NCBI GenBank assembly: GCA_024752435.1
Contig: CP103020.1
Location: forward strand, 62,001 to 126,000
Length of the DNA stretch: 64,000 nucleotides
Reading direction: 5' to 3'
Origin: Allantophomopsis cytisporea
Lineage: Eukaryota; Ascomycota; Leotiomycetes; Phacidiales; Phacidiaceae
Numbering within the stretch: the first letter of the stretch is position 1; each line of letters starts with the position of its first letter. The position numbers were made by a program, and so were the translations under genes. Of this stretch, positions 61,567 through 64,000 are shown piece after piece. The notes under the pieces are model-generated. The model was not told the DNA's origin. It made no database searches and worked only from the letters and a program-made list of their open reading frames with translations.

Positions 61567-62785
61567 GTAGAGAGAGAGCATGGACATCAGCATGATTATC
61601 GAAGATTCTGGCAACAGACCAGAAACCACGACGTTTCTTCGATTTTCCACGCGCAAATCCATCGGGAATCATGCTCATGCCTGTACAGGATCTCATTCCT
61701 CACGCAGCCCAACCATGAAACAACAGCTCAATCCGACACAGCGCATTTCATTAATTAATCTACAGCACCGACATCTGTACCCTCAATCCTAATGCAATCC
61801 CAATCCCAATCCAATCCCAAATCCATAATTCCAACCACACTAGATATTTACTATGTACAGAAGTCAGAGTGAGGTGAGAGTGAGAGTGAGAGTGAGGGCA
61901 TAATTTAAAGTATTGCGTACATACTTACATACTTACATCCCCGGCCACTTCACCAAGAACCCACAACCAATGCACAACTCAGCTCCCCTCCCAGCAACGA
62001 GACATCTTTAAGGATTCAGGGACTCCGCTCTGTGCATCAGGGCCCAATCGAGCTGGGAAGATGCCGGATTATGAGATGAGCCCTGAGCTGCAAAATAACG
62101 GTTCTCTTGAGGTACATACACACATACATCAGGTTTACTAAATATTCAAGTGCTGTTTATATTGTATCTACCTTATATCAACCATACTGTATGTAAACCC
62201 ATATCTTCACCAGCTAAGGTACCCAGTCACCCAGTCGCGCCAGGTACCAAGGTCGGTCCTAGCAATAATAATCAATCTTCAAGACACTCACACTTCACCC
62301 CAATAACTATTCCTGCCCAAGTGTACCAAGTCTACCTACCTACAGTACAGTAAGAAGCCAAACTCAATCCTCTATCTATTCACTTGCACCACAGTACACA
62401 CTGCAGTACAGTACACTCCAGTAGGAAAAAGTAAAAATCCCCAATGAAGCCACAAATCAAACTCCCCATCCCCGCCCAGCAAAAGAGACCCGAATCCTGG
62501 AATTCTCCGCCCTGTTTCAGCGTGGAATCGACGTTCTAGACCAACAGGTAGAGTTTCCATTTCACGCAGTACGGTAAGCTTTCCTCTTCTTTATATTTTT
62601 TTCCTACTTTTTTTTATGCTGGGCTTGCTTGGTTCACTGGGCCCTGGCGGAGTCCACGCCAGTTGTACCGTACAGTGGAGAAGGGAATTGATGGAAAGGC
62701 CTGACTGAGCCTTATTTGGGTGTGTACTTGGGGCGCAACAGCGGGGCAGGGATTTGTTTTTTTCTGGGGGCTTTTTTTTTTTTGT

Positions 62786-62820
62786 AGGCTTTGGCTTTGG
62801 TTTTGGCTTTGGCTTTGGGG
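62786..62820. repeat. (GGCTTT)n hexanucleotide repeat
   Basis: About five to six units with one GGTTTT variant. Confidence 0.9.
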
Positions 62821-62936
62821 GTCTGGGCATCACTTGGCTGGGTTTGCGACTTGTTTGGGCAGTAGAGTTTTGTGTTTTGAGCTGGTCTTTTGGAGAGGGG
62901 GTTTTTATGTTGGGCACGTGTGAGGTTTATTGTGAG

Positions 62937-63003
62937 TGGATTTTGGATTTTGGATTTGGATTTGGATTAATTAGAAAGTTGGAGTTGGAGTTGGAGTTGG
63001 AGG
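62937..63003. repeat. TTGGA-rich tandem repeats
   Basis: Two adjacent blocks: GGATTT(T) units at 62937-62968, and TTGGAG units at 62979-63003. Confidence 0.85.
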
Positions 63004-63792
63004 TTGGATTGGGATTGGGCTGGGGCTTGGCTGTGGAAATGGAATGGTGCGGAGAGGGCGTTATCCGAGTTGTGAGGGCGTAATCTGTGTATCAATAGTA
63101 TCCATACAGTCGAGTGAGAATGAATAATGGATCACGGTCATTCGGAATCCCTCAAGGGATATTTCAAGCATGTAAGGTGTTCTTTTTCGTGAGCATATGG
63201 GACGGGGTGGAATGTCGGGATCTGTTTCGATTTTGTGGAGGAAGAGAGGAGGAAAGTTCATCCTCTTTCTCTTCGCTGATGTGACATGATTCGCCATCAC
63301 CTGAACCTCAAACTGAATTTGTGCCGGCTGTAGGTAGATATGATAATACCTCGGTGTGCGGTGCACGACGGCACCAGGATGCACCGACTCCCTCGCTCGG
63401 TTTACTCTATCCAGACTCGATGCGAAAGATCTGACTATACTTTGAGGAAGAGTCATATGAATAGCTTGCTATCAACGGCTGATGCATTACTTTGACGAAT
63501 AAGGCGGAATGGAATCGGGCGAGATGACTCTTACTGTGTAGAGTACAGTCAGTTCTGGAACACCTGGAACTCCTGGTTATGCATATGCAAAAGCAACTGC
63601 AAAAGACTCTTTTTTATTATTATTCTTTTCTTCTTCCCCTGCCCGATACCCGACGCTGGCCGTGAACTTCCTTCTCCCTGGTGGAATGAGGAAGGGAATA
63701 GGTAGGTAAATGCAGCAGGCTCATGGATACAGGATACAGGATACAACGGACTGCAAGAGAAACATGACTGGTACCCGGTGATAGGTATAGGA

Positions 63793-63818
63793 ATCCATCC
63801 ATCCATCCATCCATCCCC
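63793..63818. repeat. (ATCC)n microsatellite
   Basis: Six tetranucleotide units in intergenic DNA near the right end. Confidence 0.93.
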
Positions 63819-64000
63819 CAGAACCCGCAAATCCGTACAAATCCAGTCAGTTACAGCAAGTACTATGTATGCTCTGTACAAGTAAATGCGGAATGGAATG
63901 TATTATCATCTCGTAGTGACTCTTTAACTCCCCTCAAGCGGACCAAACCACCCAATCATGCCTCATGCTTCAAGCCTCAAAGGAAGGGTCGGCATCAAGT

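Larger units (their letters stand above)
51303..64000. other. 12.7-kb tract without a convincing gene
   Basis: AT-rich in the left part (51.5-53.6 kb), mixed afterwards. Many overlapping short frames occur on both strands, none with recognisable domains or a family-consistent exon chain. Simple repeats cluster at 60561-60580, 61397-61433, 61542-61566, 62786-62820, 62937-63003 and 63793-63818. It could be upstream regulatory DNA or long leader of a gene beyond the window, or hold non-coding transcripts. A weak small-ORF candidate lies at 54706-54909. Confidence 0.5.

Overview
The window looks like nuclear DNA of a filamentous ascomycete. Genes are interrupted by short introns (about 50-90 bp, GTAAGT/GTATGT-type donors, CTAAT-like branch sites, CAG/TAG acceptors). 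Products such as a seven-TM cAMP-receptor-like GPCR, a fungal POB3 without HMG box, a VPS5 sorting nexin and a C-terminal MEEVD HSP90 fit Pezizomycotina. The protein style, with 2EXR/F-box-like and secreted lysozyme-like genes, and the microsatellite-rich gaps suggest Leotiomycetes (a Sclerotiniaceae-like genome such as Botrytis/Sclerotinia). That placement is an inference; no marker gene was compared.

Layout. 1-4.3 kb: a PHO85-type CDK (+) convergent with a GPCR (-). 4.3-8.9 kb: no recognisable gene. 9.0-12.6 kb: a membrane-anchored cytochrome P450 and a secreted SLT/lysozyme-like protein (both +). 13.4-23 kb: three identical tRNA-Arg(ACG) genes on one strand, interspersed with an F-box/2EXR-like protein (+), a six-exon TPR protein (-), a 68-bp-period hairpin minisatellite and the FACT subunit POB3 (-). 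24 kb: a small two-exon protein of unknown function (-). 27.5-36 kb: a compact housekeeping block with TAF5 (-) head-to-head with MED11 (+), VPS5 (+) convergent with mitochondrial ribosomal protein bL31m (-), and a flavin-reductase-like gene (+) diverging from the latter. 38-40 kb: HSP90 (+) with an apparent 5'UTR intron. 40.2-46.9 kb: gene-poor, microsatellite-rich. 46.9-51.3 kb: a 1447-residue largely disordered protein with a C-terminal methyltransferase-like domain (+). 51.3-64 kb: no convincing gene.

Functional links. Several neighbours belong to general transcription and chromatin: TAF5 (TFIID), MED11 (Mediator) and POB3 (FACT). TAF5 and MED11 share one 393-bp divergent promoter region. 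No biosynthetic cluster, transposon ORF or CRISPR array was seen. All exon structures were worked out by hand from splice signals, reading-frame phase and family continuity; no alignment or transcript data were available. No clearly new biological system was identified. The least explained items are the hairpin minisatellite, the 851-bp TAF5 intron, the large disordered methyltransferase-like protein and the long gene-free tracts.
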